Origin: Acinetobacter ursingii DSM 16037 = CIP 107286
Lineage (GTDB): Bacteria; Pseudomonadota; Gammaproteobacteria; Pseudomonadales; Moraxellaceae
Direction of reading: 5' to 3'
Assembly: GCF_000368825.1 (NCBI RefSeq)
Contig: NZ_KB849719.1
Location: 263,803 to 327,802 of the forward strand
DNA: 64,000 bases
Below, piece by piece: positions 55,613 through 64,000 of this stretch. The position numbers and the translations under genes are program-made. Under the pieces are notes generated by a model. It did not search any database, had not been told where the DNA came from, and was given only the letters and a program-made list of their open reading frames with translations. Positions within the stretch are counted from its first letter, which is position 1. The number at the start of each line of letters is the position of its first letter.

Positions 55613-56479
55613 TTAGAAAAATGAATCAAACATGTTAAACAAGGCACCACCCGGCGAGCGTGGTGGATGTACATAAGTGACTTCACCTGCCAATGGGGGC
55701 GTACGATTTTCCAGACGAATACGCGGTGGACGATCTGAACCTTCGTGTATGACTTTAATTTGAGATGTCCATAAGCGATTGGTGCTTTCACTATAAAATA
55801 AAGGCAAAGCAGACACAGGAACATTCATACGATCAAAACGTAATTGCTGGCTACTGGTATTATGAAATTCAACTGGAGTAACAGCTCGAAATGCGCGGGG
55901 TTTAAGTAGATTTAAATCGGTGCGACCATCAACTGCTGTGGCATAGCACATTTCCCCAGTACGATGATCAGGGCCAAACCAGGTGTCTTTGGGGCGAATC
56001 ACTGGAAGATCGAAAATAGGCTCTCTCTGATTTTCAACAAAGCCTGCAATCCATAATGGCGTACTAATATAAAGTGTGCCACGTTCACCTGCTGGAATAT
56101 AAATGGGGTCGACGGGTTTGATAACCACAGAACGATCTGCCAAACGTGGCATCAGTTGAAATTCATTATGGGTGTTGCGAAACATATAGCGTTCAATTTT
56201 TGCCCCTTGTGGAAAGGCAAAATGTGGATCTGCAATTCTCTGCCATTGTTGTTCATAGTCATGTTGGTATTGTGGACGATAATATTCCAGTCGCCATTCA
56301 TTAATTCCGCGTGTCAAACGAAAGAGCAATGACCCAAACTGCCATGCTTTAGATTCGCTGAGTTCAAATTTCTGTTCACCCCACCACCTTAAATTAGTTT
56401 GCTCGGGTTCGAGATGATCGTATTGCTGTTGTTCCAAGTTAAAAAATTCCTCTGGTGAGTTTGTAAAAACAGACTTCAC
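55613..56479 (-). CDS. Hypothetical protein co-transcribed with MscS (DUF432-like)
   Basis: 288 residues, soluble, no signal peptide. Landmarks are LRWWGEQKFELSESKAWQFG, KIERYMFRNTHNEFQLMPRL, RSVVIKPVDPIYIPAGE, FGPDHRTGEMCYAT and RAVTPVEFHNTSSQQLRFDRMNV. It resembles the family I remember as DUF432, but this could not be checked. The 9-base gap to the channel gene suggests a partner or modulator of the channel. It is divergent from gspE, with only 57 bases between the starts, so promoters overlap. Confidence 0.65.
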   Translation of the reverse strand: MKSVFTNSPEEFFNLEQQQYDHLEPEQTNLRWWGEQKFELSESKAWQFGSLLFRLTRGINEWRLEYYRPQYQHDYEQQWQRIADPHFAFPQGAKIERYMFRNTHNEFQLMPRLADRSVVIKPVDPIYIPAGERGTLYISTPLWIAGFVENQREPIFDLPVIRPKDTWFGPDHRTGEMCYATAVDGRTDLNLLKPRAFRAVTPVEFHNTSSQQLRFDRMNVPVSALPLFYSESTNRLWTSQIKVIHEGSDRPPRIRLENRTPPLAGEVTYVHPPRSPGGALFNMFDSFF

Positions 56480-56536
56480 GCTGTAGTACGCTTAGAGTAC
56501 ACTCAAAACTCTATTTTTGATCATTATAAATTTGTG

Positions 56537-58024
56537 ATGCAAATACTTAAACAAATACAAATTCCATATAGTTTTGCGAAACGTCATGGCGTTTTGTTGC
56601 GTTATGAAGGGGATCAAGTCTTTATTGTACGCCGTCAAAATACAGAGTGGATTGCCTTGCAGGAAGCAAGACGGATCGTAGGGAAACCAGCTCAACATCA
56701 AATTTGCGATGATCAGAGTTTTAATGCATTACTGAGTTCGAGTTATGCAGGCGATACAGGAGAATCGCAACAAGTTGCCGCGGGGCTTGAAGACCATCCA
56801 GATTTATTAAGTTTGGCAGATCAGGTGCCAGAAGCTGAAGATTTAATGGATCAGGAAGATGATGCGCCGATTGTCAGGCTGATTAATGCACTTTTGTCTG
56901 AAGCCATTCGGGTCAATGCGTCAGATATTCATATCGAATCTTTTGAAAAAAAACTTTCAGTGCGTTTGCGTGTCGATGGTCAACTACGTGAAATTGTACA
57001 GCCGCGCCGTGAACTTGCGCCTTTATTGGTTTCACGTATTAAAGTCATGGCAAAACTGGATATTGCCGAGAAACGTATTCCTCAGGATGGTCGTATTTCG
57101 TTGCGTTTAGCGGGTCGAGAAGTGGATGTACGTGTCTCTACCTTGCCTTCTTCACATGGCGAACGTGTGGTGATGCGTTTACTGGATAAACAGGCGGGCC
57201 GCTTAAACATGACCCATTTGGGACTCATGTCAAACGATTACGAACGCTTGACGCATTTGGTACATCGTCCGCATGGCATCATTTTAGTCACAGGGCCGAC
57301 AGGTTCGGGTAAGACCACGACTTTATATGCGGCGCTTTCTGATTTAAATGACAATACTCGCAATATCCTGACCGCTGAAGATCCGATTGAATATCAGTTA
57401 GAGGGAATTGGGCAAACTCAGGTCAATACCAAAGTGGATATGACCTTTGCCCGTGCTTTAAAAGCCATGCTGCGTCAAGATCCCGATGTTGTGATGGTTG
57501 GAGAAATCCGCGATCTGGAAACAGCTGAAATTGCCGTACAAGCCTCATTGACAGGGCATTTGGTTTTATCTACGTTGCATACCAATACTGCAATTGGTGC
57601 AGTCACTCGTCTAAAAGATATGGGAATTGAACCCTTTTTGCTATCTAGTTCCTTAATTGGGGTAATCGCACAGCGTTTGGTCCGGACCTTATGTTCACAT
57701 TGCGCGACTTGGCGCGAAGCAGATGATTTTGAGCGTCAATTATTTCAGCATATTAGTGCTGAAGAAAACTTAAAACTACCAGAGCCTCAAGGTTGTGAGC
57801 ATTGTTCACATTTAGGTTTTACTGGGCGAACTGCCATTTATGAAATTGTCCCTGTAGATGACCAAATGCGCCGTTTCATTCACGGCAATGCTGCTGAATT
57901 TGAACTAGAGCGCTACGCTCGTCAATATTCAGGTTCAATTCGTGATGATGGTTTAAGAAAAGTATTGGCGGGGAAAACCACATTGGAAGAAGTATTACGT
58001 GTGACCAATCAAGCTGAAGAATAG
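56537..58024 (+). CDS. gspE: Type II secretion ATPase GspE
   Basis: 495 residues from ATG 56537. GspE powers assembly of the type II secretion pseudopilus at the inner membrane. The N1/N2 region (to ~120) is followed by the ATPase: DIHIESFEKKLSVRLRVDGQ, Walker A VTGPTGSGKTTTLYAAL near residue 252, AEDPIEYQLEGIGQTQVN (Asp box), Walker B in DPDVVMVGEIRDLETAEIA, and HTNTAIGAVTRL (His box). The zinc-binding tetra-Cys motif is present as CSHC (~385) and CEHC (~419), which points to GspE rather than PilT. No other gsp genes lie in the window, so the system is dispersed. Confidence 0.92.
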   Translation: MQILKQIQIPYSFAKRHGVLLRYEGDQVFIVRRQNTEWIALQEARRIVGKPAQHQICDDQSFNALLSSSYAGDTGESQQVAAGLEDHPDLLSLADQVPEAEDLMDQEDDAPIVRLINALLSEAIRVNASDIHIESFEKKLSVRLRVDGQLREIVQPRRELAPLLVSRIKVMAKLDIAEKRIPQDGRISLRLAGREVDVRVSTLPSSHGERVVMRLLDKQAGRLNMTHLGLMSNDYERLTHLVHRPHGIILVTGPTGSGKTTTLYAALSDLNDNTRNILTAEDPIEYQLEGIGQTQVNTKVDMTFARALKAMLRQDPDVVMVGEIRDLETAEIAVQASLTGHLVLSTLHTNTAIGAVTRLKDMGIEPFLLSSSLIGVIAQRLVRTLCSHCATWREADDFERQLFQHISAEENLKLPEPQGCEHCSHLGFTGRTAIYEIVPVDDQMRRFIHGNAAEFELERYARQYSGSIRDDGLRKVLAGKTTLEEVLRVTNQAEE

Positions 58025-58040
58025 CGAACAAAATTTTAAA

Positions 58041-58080
58041 ATTTAAAAAGCACAAAGCACCGATTAAGGTGCTTTGTGCT
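58041..58080 (-). terminator. Minus-strand terminator in a gene-free region
   Basis: AGCACAAAGCACC (58049-58061) pairs perfectly with GGTGCTTTGTGCT (58068-58080). The T-run (CTTTTTAAATTTT) follows only on the minus strand; on the plus strand the sequence after the stem is ATGCATGAG. It therefore terminates a leftward transcript, either ohrR readthrough or an unannotated RNA. Confidence 0.8.
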
Positions 58081-58446
58081 ATGCATGAGAGGGAGTATGC
58101 ATTGGGGGTGATATTGAAAGCCTATTCTTTAGCTAATTGTCTAGCAGTCAATTTTATGATGGCTCATCTCATCAAAAAATCTAACTTGAAAACTAGCCTT
58201 TAAGACGACAGTGCTAATGGCTTCAATATCAAAATCTATTTAACGATTTATTTACTTTAACTCAGTACATTCACCTTTAGATGCATTGTTTATCCAGATA
58301 AATGCTTATCATTGTTTAGGTATGAATAAACCTATCATGATGACTGAGTATTGCTTAAATAAATTGTGTGATATTAATTTGTGCTTAAGTATATAGTATG
58401 CGATTTAATTAATTTAGCAAGATGATATTCAAAATATTTTTAAATT
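58081..58446. other. Gene-free region with a Fur-like site; possible small RNA
   Basis: No ORF. On the minus strand AATGATAAGCATTTATC (about 58297-58313) matches a Fur box except for one inserted T and one substitution. Downstream on the same strand are C-rich unpaired-looking segments (CACCCCC, CTCCCTCTC) and then the strong terminator at 58041-58080. This arrangement would suit a small RNA of roughly 200-250 bases. Confidence 0.35.
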
Positions 58447-58893
58447 TTATTTGTTATGCATAAGCAGATTATTGCGTAAAATCTGTAATTGATCTTTGAG
58501 TGCTAACAGCTGGTCTAAATCACAGGATGTCGTGCTAATGACTTTTTCAGGAACTTCGAGTGCTTTTTTTTGCAGATTAATCCCTGAATCAGTCAAGGTA
58601 ATAATCACTTGTCGTTCATCCTGAGACGAGCGTTGACGTTGAATCAGTTGATGTGATTCCAGTTTTTTTAAAAGCGGAGTTAAGGTGGAGGATTCTAAAA
58701 ATAAACGCGCGCCTATTTCAGAAACGGTCACCTGATCTTTTTCCCACAATACGAGCATCACCAGATATTGAGGATACGTTAGCCCTAAGGATGCTAGAAC
58801 TTTTCGATAAATCTGATGAAATGCAAGATTCGTAGAATAAATCATAAAGCACAACTGATTATCTAGTTGTAAACCCGATGAATCTTGTTGCAT
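58447..58893 (-). CDS. ohrR: OhrR-type MarR regulator (organic peroxide sensor)
   Basis: 148 residues. The N-terminal sequence LQLDNQLCFMIYSTNLAFHQIY carries the reactive Cys15 at the position typical of OhrR (landmark: DNQLCF). The winged helix follows with TVSEIGARLFLESSTLTPLLKKLE and RQRSSQDERQVIITLT. OhrR represses the ohr peroxidase gene and leaves DNA when its Cys is oxidised. No ohr gene is in the window, so the target is elsewhere. A weak inverted repeat CAATAT / ATATTG lies at 58904-58927 just upstream of the start and might be its own operator. The nitrilase gene is 83 bases upstream on the same strand. Confidence 0.85.
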   Translation of the reverse strand: MQQDSSGLQLDNQLCFMIYSTNLAFHQIYRKVLASLGLTYPQYLVMLVLWEKDQVTVSEIGARLFLESSTLTPLLKKLESHQLIQRQRSSQDERQVIITLTDSGINLQKKALEVPEKVISTTSCDLDQLLALKDQLQILRNNLLMHNK

Positions 58894-58975
58894 AAAAATT
58901 CTTCAATATAAAAAAGATGCGATATTGGATTATAGCTTTAAATAAATGATTTCAGTAATAAAAAAATATGATGTA

Positions 58976-59800
58976 TCAAAAAGAAATTAAACGTCGATGC
59001 TGCATCAGTGGCATTGATGCTCGAATTTGATCCTGTTCTTTGGCATTGAATTCGATTGTGATGAGTCCTGCGCCTTCATCTTGGATCATCTGCAAAAGCT
59101 GTCCACGACTATTGGTTGCTCCTGTATGTCCCCAAGTTTGGCGCTTTTCACCATGCCAGCCTTGTTGCGCTGCACCCAATACATCACATTGAGTATCCAT
59201 TGCACGAGCTTGTAATAAAAGCTGCCAATGCATTTGACCTGTCGTATAAGTAAAAGCCGCTGGAGCAGTTAAAATGCGTGCACCTTGCGCTCGAAGAGTT
59301 AATGCCAGTTCTGGAAAACGAAGATCATAACAGACCATCATCCCGATATTGCCAAACGGTGTTTTGGCGACCACAGGCTGATCACCGGGTTCAAAAAACT
59401 TGGATTCCTGATACCCTCCGACAGCATCACCCACTTGCACATCAAACAAATGAATTTTGTCATAACGTGCCTGTGTCCCTTCAGGACTGATACATAAGCT
59501 GACTGTACGTACACGCCCATCTTGAATGATCGACCCATCAGGACGAAATGGGCAGGGCAATGTCCCTGCAATAATCCAAATATGATATTGATGCGCCAGT
59601 CGTTCTAAACGCTGCTGGATATGTTCAAATTGTGCTGCTGTTTCACGCTGTTTCCCCGCAGCAAAACAGACAAAATTTTCAGGAAATACGATCAACTCTG
59701 CATGTTGCGCTTTACTCTGTTGAATCAAAGACTCGATCATACGAAAATTATCGTCGATCTCATTTTGAGAATTCATTTGTGCAACAGAAAGTAAAGTCAT
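58976..59800 (-). CDS. Carbon-nitrogen hydrolase (nitrilase superfamily, Nit type)
   Basis: 274 residues. The catalytic triad is visible: Glu41 in IVFPENF, Lys in YDKIHLFDVQ, and Cys in GMMVCYDLRFPE. The context phrases fit the Nit1/YbeM group (deaminated glutathione amidase), for example FVCFAAGKQRETAAQF and the ending QDQIRASMPLMQHRRL. The usual role of this group is repair of deaminated glutathione. gigB ends 32 bases upstream on the same strand, so it may share the gigA-gigB transcript. Confidence 0.85.
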   Translation of the reverse strand: MTLLSVAQMNSQNEIDDNFRMIESLIQQSKAQHAELIVFPENFVCFAAGKQRETAAQFEHIQQRLERLAHQYHIWIIAGTLPCPFRPDGSIIQDGRVRTVSLCISPEGTQARYDKIHLFDVQVGDAVGGYQESKFFEPGDQPVVAKTPFGNIGMMVCYDLRFPELALTLRAQGARILTAPAAFTYTTGQMHWQLLLQARAMDTQCDVLGAAQQGWHGEKRQTWGHTGATNSRGQLLQMIQDEGAGLITIEFNAKEQDQIRASMPLMQHRRLISF

Positions 59801-59831
59801 ATGCCAATTTTATCCTGAAAATATCTGGAGG

Positions 59832-60353
59832 CTAAGCGTTTTGCTTAGCAGATACTTGATCCATTGTATCTTGTTCTTTTTGTAGTTGTTTGACTAAAGG
59901 CTCAAACATATTCTGGTTATTTTCGTTTAGTTGCATCAGGGTTTTATGTGCATCAAGTACTGTTTTAAGCATGGTGTTATGTGTAATTTCTTCTTCACAT
60001 AATTCACGCGTACACACTTGTGGTTCTTTACAATAATTCAAGATAACAAAAACCTGCCCTAGCCCCATGCTATTGGCCAGAGTCGTAATATCCGGATTGG
60101 TTGATAACATGACTGCCTGAATATGATGGACCTGCTTCAGTTTTAGACCTAGCTTTGCCAATATTCCAAGAACCGTACTATCAATAAAAGTTGTTTCAGT
60201 TAAATCGACAATTGCACCAACCACATTTTGCTGTTGTTCAATTCGATTTAGAAGTTTGTCTAGACTTATGCAAGACTGGGCGCGTACTTCACCAATAAGT
60301 TTGAAAATATGCGTTCCATTCAAGCTTGCATATTCAACATGACCTGTTGACAT
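59832..60353 (-). CDS. gigB: STAS-domain anti-sigma antagonist GigB
   Basis: 173 residues from ATG 60353; a GTG at 60392 would add 13. The STAS domain (to about residue 115) has the phosphorylatable Ser59 in TFIDSTVLGILAKLG. A charged helical C-terminal extension with three Cys in the middle (NYCKEPQVCTRELCEEE) is not part of the minimal domain. In A. baumannii GigB is dephosphorylated by GigA, exchanges phosphate with NPr of the nitrogen PTS and controls stress tolerance; the name rests on resemblance and on its pairing with the phosphatase gene upstream. Confidence 0.8.
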   Translation of the reverse strand: MSTGHVEYASLNGTHIFKLIGEVRAQSCISLDKLLNRIEQQQNVVGAIVDLTETTFIDSTVLGILAKLGLKLKQVHHIQAVMLSTNPDITTLANSMGLGQVFVILNYCKEPQVCTRELCEEEITHNTMLKTVLDAHKTLMQLNENNQNMFEPLVKQLQKEQDTMDQVSAKQNA

Positions 60354-60466
60354 ATAAATGCCATTTTCAGAGAAGGATTGCAAAATTATCACATAGGGCG
60401 CTTAGATACTCAAGTATCTAACAGTCGGATAAGGAATACTAAAAAGACATGCTATTGATTATGCTG

Positions 60467-61435
60467 CTAATTCAGTCGACAAAGACTTAGAATTGCAATG
60501 TCATCAGCAACATGTTCAGGGGCTTGAAAAGACTGTTTTTGTAAATGATCAACCAATTGAGCAAACTGTTCATTTAGTCCACCATCAAAAGGTTCGAGTG
60601 CACCGTCTGAACAAATAATAAACCGAGTCTGACGATTTAAGGTAAATTCGAATTCTTCGATATCCAGATCATCCGTTAAACCCAGCGGAAAACTACTGGT
60701 GTTTAAAATTTTAGGCGGTTGATTGGGTTCAAAAATAATCGGAGGCGGGTAGTGACCAGCACTTGACCAGCGAATTTGATGGGTGTGTAAATTTAAAATA
60801 CCTGCAACCATCGTAATATGCTTTTCGATATTTTCCTGTAACAGCATTCCATTGAGTTTTTTGATTAACTCGCGTGGCGTTTTAGAACGTCCATGAAAAG
60901 CCGCCATCCATGAAGTGAGTAAACTACTGGTGACCCCATGTCCAGAAACATCGGCTAAATAAAATAATACTTCTTTATCATTAAGCTTCCAGTAATCATA
61001 CCAGTCACCTGATAAATACGCAGAAGGCTGAAAAAAAGTTTCAATTTTATAGTCGAGTAAATCGAGGGTATTGGGCAGGAGTTTCTTCTGCAATTCAGCC
61101 GCAGCAGGAAGATCACGACTATCTTGATTACGCTTATATTGAGCATCAATCTGCAATAAAGCTTCTACAGGATTCTGCGGCAATTTCCCCCAAATCCAAC
61201 CTGCAAGCGCACCAAGTTGCCAAGCTTGAGCAAGAGCTGCACCTTCGTCTTCACGTGCAATAACTACGGTAGGTAGTGCCCACTGGTATTGTAAAAAATC
61301 TTGAACGTCTGCAATCGCGATAATCGTAGGGTCATATAATTCCAGATCATCTATGTGAATGACTTGTAGGCTCGGTAGCTCATCAAGGGCTTTATCTAAA
61401 TGAGGGACTGAACGTGTCGGTTGAATAAAATACAT
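60467..61435 (-). CDS. gigA: RsbU/SpoIIE-type serine phosphatase GigA
   Basis: 322 residues. The N-terminal ~115 residues look like a degenerate receiver domain (VIHIDDLELYDPTIIAIAD). The PP2C-like phosphatase follows with the short coiled linker AAAELQKKLLP, FFQPSAYLSGDWYDYW, LADVSGHGVTSSLLT (metal-binding Asp-x-x-Gly-His-Gly), ICSDGALEPFDG and DDIAILSL, with all metal ligands. Its expected substrate is the STAS protein GigB encoded 113 bases downstream. The pair forms a partner-switch-like module for stress responses. No cognate sensor gene is adjacent. Confidence 0.82.
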   Translation of the reverse strand: MYFIQPTRSVPHLDKALDELPSLQVIHIDDLELYDPTIIAIADVQDFLQYQWALPTVVIAREDEGAALAQAWQLGALAGWIWGKLPQNPVEALLQIDAQYKRNQDSRDLPAAAELQKKLLPNTLDLLDYKIETFFQPSAYLSGDWYDYWKLNDKEVLFYLADVSGHGVTSSLLTSWMAAFHGRSKTPRELIKKLNGMLLQENIEKHITMVAGILNLHTHQIRWSSAGHYPPPIIFEPNQPPKILNTSSFPLGLTDDLDIEEFEFTLNRQTRFIICSDGALEPFDGGLNEQFAQLVDHLQKQSFQAPEHVADDIAILSLCRLN

Positions 61436-61561
61436 AGACGATTAAATGGAACCTTATTAATAATCACATTTACTATAATAGATGTACTATAGAAATCAAA
61501 AGATTGCTAGAAAAACTCAATCTCTAACAATCTTAAATGAATACATTATGTAAGCTAAAGC

Positions 61562-62461
61562 TTAATTTTGATCACCTGAATCATCTGATTCATCATCGAT
61601 AAACTGGATCTGTTCTGCGGAATTGCCTTTTTTCTCTGCAATCTGGAAGTTTTTACGCTGTAAGTATAGATCACGAATGACTGCATACTTGTCGCCTTGC
61701 AGAATTTGCTCAATATCCAGAACTTGCGCACGAGTATCAATCGCTTGCAACATATTGGTCGACCAATATAAACCGTCTTGATCATCCATAATATATTTTT
61801 GTGGACGTGCTTGACTATCTACAGCAAGTCCAAAACCATCACGTAACGTACTTGGACCAAAGAACGGTAACATCAAAAATGGCCCCGATGGAACACCATA
61901 ATACCCAAGCGTTACCCCAAAACTTTCTTCTTCAGCGGGTAAGCCTAAGCGACGTGCTGGGTCGGCTAAGCCCAGGGTTGTTAAAGTATTAATCGTAAAA
62001 CGGCCAAATGTTTTTGCTGCACGAGAAGGTCGACCCTGAATTAACTGATTTACAGCATTCCACGGTTCGCCTAAATTTTTACGGAACTGGCGATAAGAAC
62101 CACGAACTTGTTCAGGTGTTTTTTGGGTATATTGAACAGCGATCGGACGCACAATAGTTCGATCTAAAGCATCATTAAAAGCATAAAATTGACGATTAAG
62201 TGGCTGTAAAGGATCTTTAACTTGATCAGGCTGTGCAGCATTCGCATTTACCTTGAAATCACTGGCCTTAACATTTTTAAGATCGTCTTTGATTTCCTTT
62301 AACTTCTGAAATCGTGCACGGTGTTCAGGTGTATCAGATTCAGGAATAGACGAGTATTCTATAGCATCAGTCACCACATCATTTGTACTCTCTTGAGCAA
62401 AAAGATGAAAAGACATGCCAGTTGAAAGAAGTCCAATAAAGACGAGTTTTGAGTAATGCAT
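61562..62461 (-). CDS. MlaA/VacJ-family phospholipid-trafficking protein without lipobox
   Basis: 299 residues. MlaA is the outer-membrane component that removes misplaced phospholipids from the outer leaflet. The family core is clear: PLQPLNRQFYAFNDALDRTI, VRGSYRQFRKNLGEPWNAVNQL, FGRFTINTLTTLGLADPA, ESFGVTLGYYGVPSGPFLMLPFFGPSTLRD (landmark GxPxGPFLMLPxFGPS). Unlike E. coli MlaA it has no Cys after the signal peptide (ending near LFAQ), and a charged region of about 55 residues precedes the core. It is the nearest gene to the rrn operon and is transcribed away from it. Confidence 0.85.
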   Translation of the reverse strand: MHYSKLVFIGLLSTGMSFHLFAQESTNDVVTDAIEYSSIPESDTPEHRARFQKLKEIKDDLKNVKASDFKVNANAAQPDQVKDPLQPLNRQFYAFNDALDRTIVRPIAVQYTQKTPEQVRGSYRQFRKNLGEPWNAVNQLIQGRPSRAAKTFGRFTINTLTTLGLADPARRLGLPAEEESFGVTLGYYGVPSGPFLMLPFFGPSTLRDGFGLAVDSQARPQKYIMDDQDGLYWSTNMLQAIDTRAQVLDIEQILQGDKYAVIRDLYLQRKNFQIAEKKGNSAEQIQFIDDESDDSGDQN

Positions 62462-62633
62462 AAGAATCCTTAGTCGCCTCTTGCGGCAAGATTTTATACC
62501 ATTCTATATAAAGATGGTTCTATTGAATAATAGGATCATAGCTGTTATTAAAACAAAACTGGGTAAAAAATGTTATAAAAAAGATAAAAAGATTAAAAAC
62601 CGATCAAACACTCAAAATATTAAATAAAAGGGG
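62462..62633. other. Divergent region between mlaA and rrn P1
   Basis: AT-rich; presumably includes the mlaA promoter and UP-type A-tracts for rrn P1 (A-runs at 62550-62632). No gene seen. Confidence 0.4.
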
Positions 62634-62661
62634 TTGCGTTGGTTGTGGAATGCTGTAGAAT
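62634..62661 (+). promoter_or_regulatory. rrn promoter P1
   Basis: TTGCGT (62634-62639), 16-base spacer, TAGAAT (62656-62661), followed by the G/C-rich TGCGCACTC discriminator typical of stringently controlled promoters. A-rich DNA upstream could be an UP element. Confidence 0.6.
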
Positions 62662-62785
62662 GCGCACTCATCGGTGGTGAAGCGGATAAAAACTTGTTGA
62701 AAAACAGGGTGTTGGTTGGGTCTTGAGGGATTTGATTGATATTTTGGTTGAGTAAAATGAGTTTTAAAAATATCTAAATTGCCTG

Positions 62786-62813
62786 TTGACTTTTAAGAGA
62801 TTGAGAGTAATAT
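62786..62813 (+). promoter_or_regulatory. rrn promoter P2
   Basis: TTGACT (62786-62791), 16-base spacer, TAATAT (62808-62813), then AGCCGACC. It is a near-consensus sigma-70 promoter about 210 bases before the 16S rRNA. Confidence 0.75.
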
Positions 62814-63018
62814 AGCCGACCTAGCTTGATGCTGACGAAGCATGAAGAAGATCATTAAGAATATAGAAGAACAACTTGTGTGGATTTTTACTAATTGATT
62901 GATCGAAATATTATCATTAATTGATTGGTTTAAATTACTCGAAGTTTATTTGAGAGAATTTGTCAGTAATTGATGAGCCAGAATTGGCACCTTGTCTTTA
63001 ATAAGGTGCGAAATGATT

Positions 63019-64000
<982 letters not shown>

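Overview
The window is a chromosomal segment from an Acinetobacter species, probably not A. baumannii itself. Three things point there. The rRNA sequence in the last kilobase is of Acinetobacter type. The base composition is AT-leaning. Many proteins are of a kind seen in that genus: a BaeSR pair, a GigA/GigB stress pair, a trxA-rho neighbourhood and an Ala-rich small lipoprotein. Identifications rest on reading motifs and family resemblance; no database search was possible.

Layout. 1-3.7 kb: two tandem ZnuD-like TonB receptors. The first is cut by the window edge, carries a His-rich loop and is broken by one in-frame stop; the second is intact and has a Zur-box-like site upstream. 3.8-8.3 kb: a phospholipase D-like membrane protein, a hypothetical protein, three RcnB-family periplasmic proteins with an IS3-type transposase fossil between the second and third, and a PsiE-like membrane protein. 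8.4-12.2 kb: two paralogous acyl-CoA dehydrogenases. 12.5-15.4 kb: a Spy-like LTxxQ lipoprotein divergent from the BaeS/BaeR two-component pair. 15.4-18.4 kb: an MmcQ/YjbR protein, the 3' stub of an L,D-transpeptidase, a cluster of DnaA boxes, SelO and an SDR oxidoreductase.

18.6-25.3 kb: a plus-strand run of housekeeping genes (mazG, comEA-like, pcnB, folK, panB, panC, rapZ, npr, yjgA). 25.4-27 kb: an acyl-CoA synthetase. 27.4-40.2 kb: the translation block thrS-infC ... rpmI-rplT ... pheS-pheT-ihfA, interrupted by a GST, a YqaA-like protein, a double TonB_C protein, an MFS exporter, a ParB-like protein and hypotheticals. The thrS leader contains a hairpin that mimics the anticodon arm of tRNA-Thr(UGU). 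40.2-43.3 kb: a heptanucleotide tandem repeat, an Ala-rich lipoprotein, rho and trxA. 43.6-51.6 kb: ppx, accA-tilS-proC-yggT and convergent polA.

51.8-62.5 kb: a DUF2339 membrane giant, MscS with a partner protein, GspE, a putative small-RNA locus, OhrR, a nitrilase-family amidase, GigB/GigA and an MlaA-like protein without a lipobox. 62.5-64 kb: two rrn promoters and the first ~980 bases of a 16S rRNA gene.

Functional links: the window holds both GigA/GigB and NPr, which have been connected in A. baumannii stress signalling, and RapZ lies next to NPr. Metal handling may be the theme of the first 8 kb. I did not find a defence island, prophage, biosynthetic cluster or CRISPR array. The most interesting unexplained signals are regulatory: the thrS operator mimic, the DnaA-box cluster, the heptamer repeat and the possible Fur-linked small RNA.
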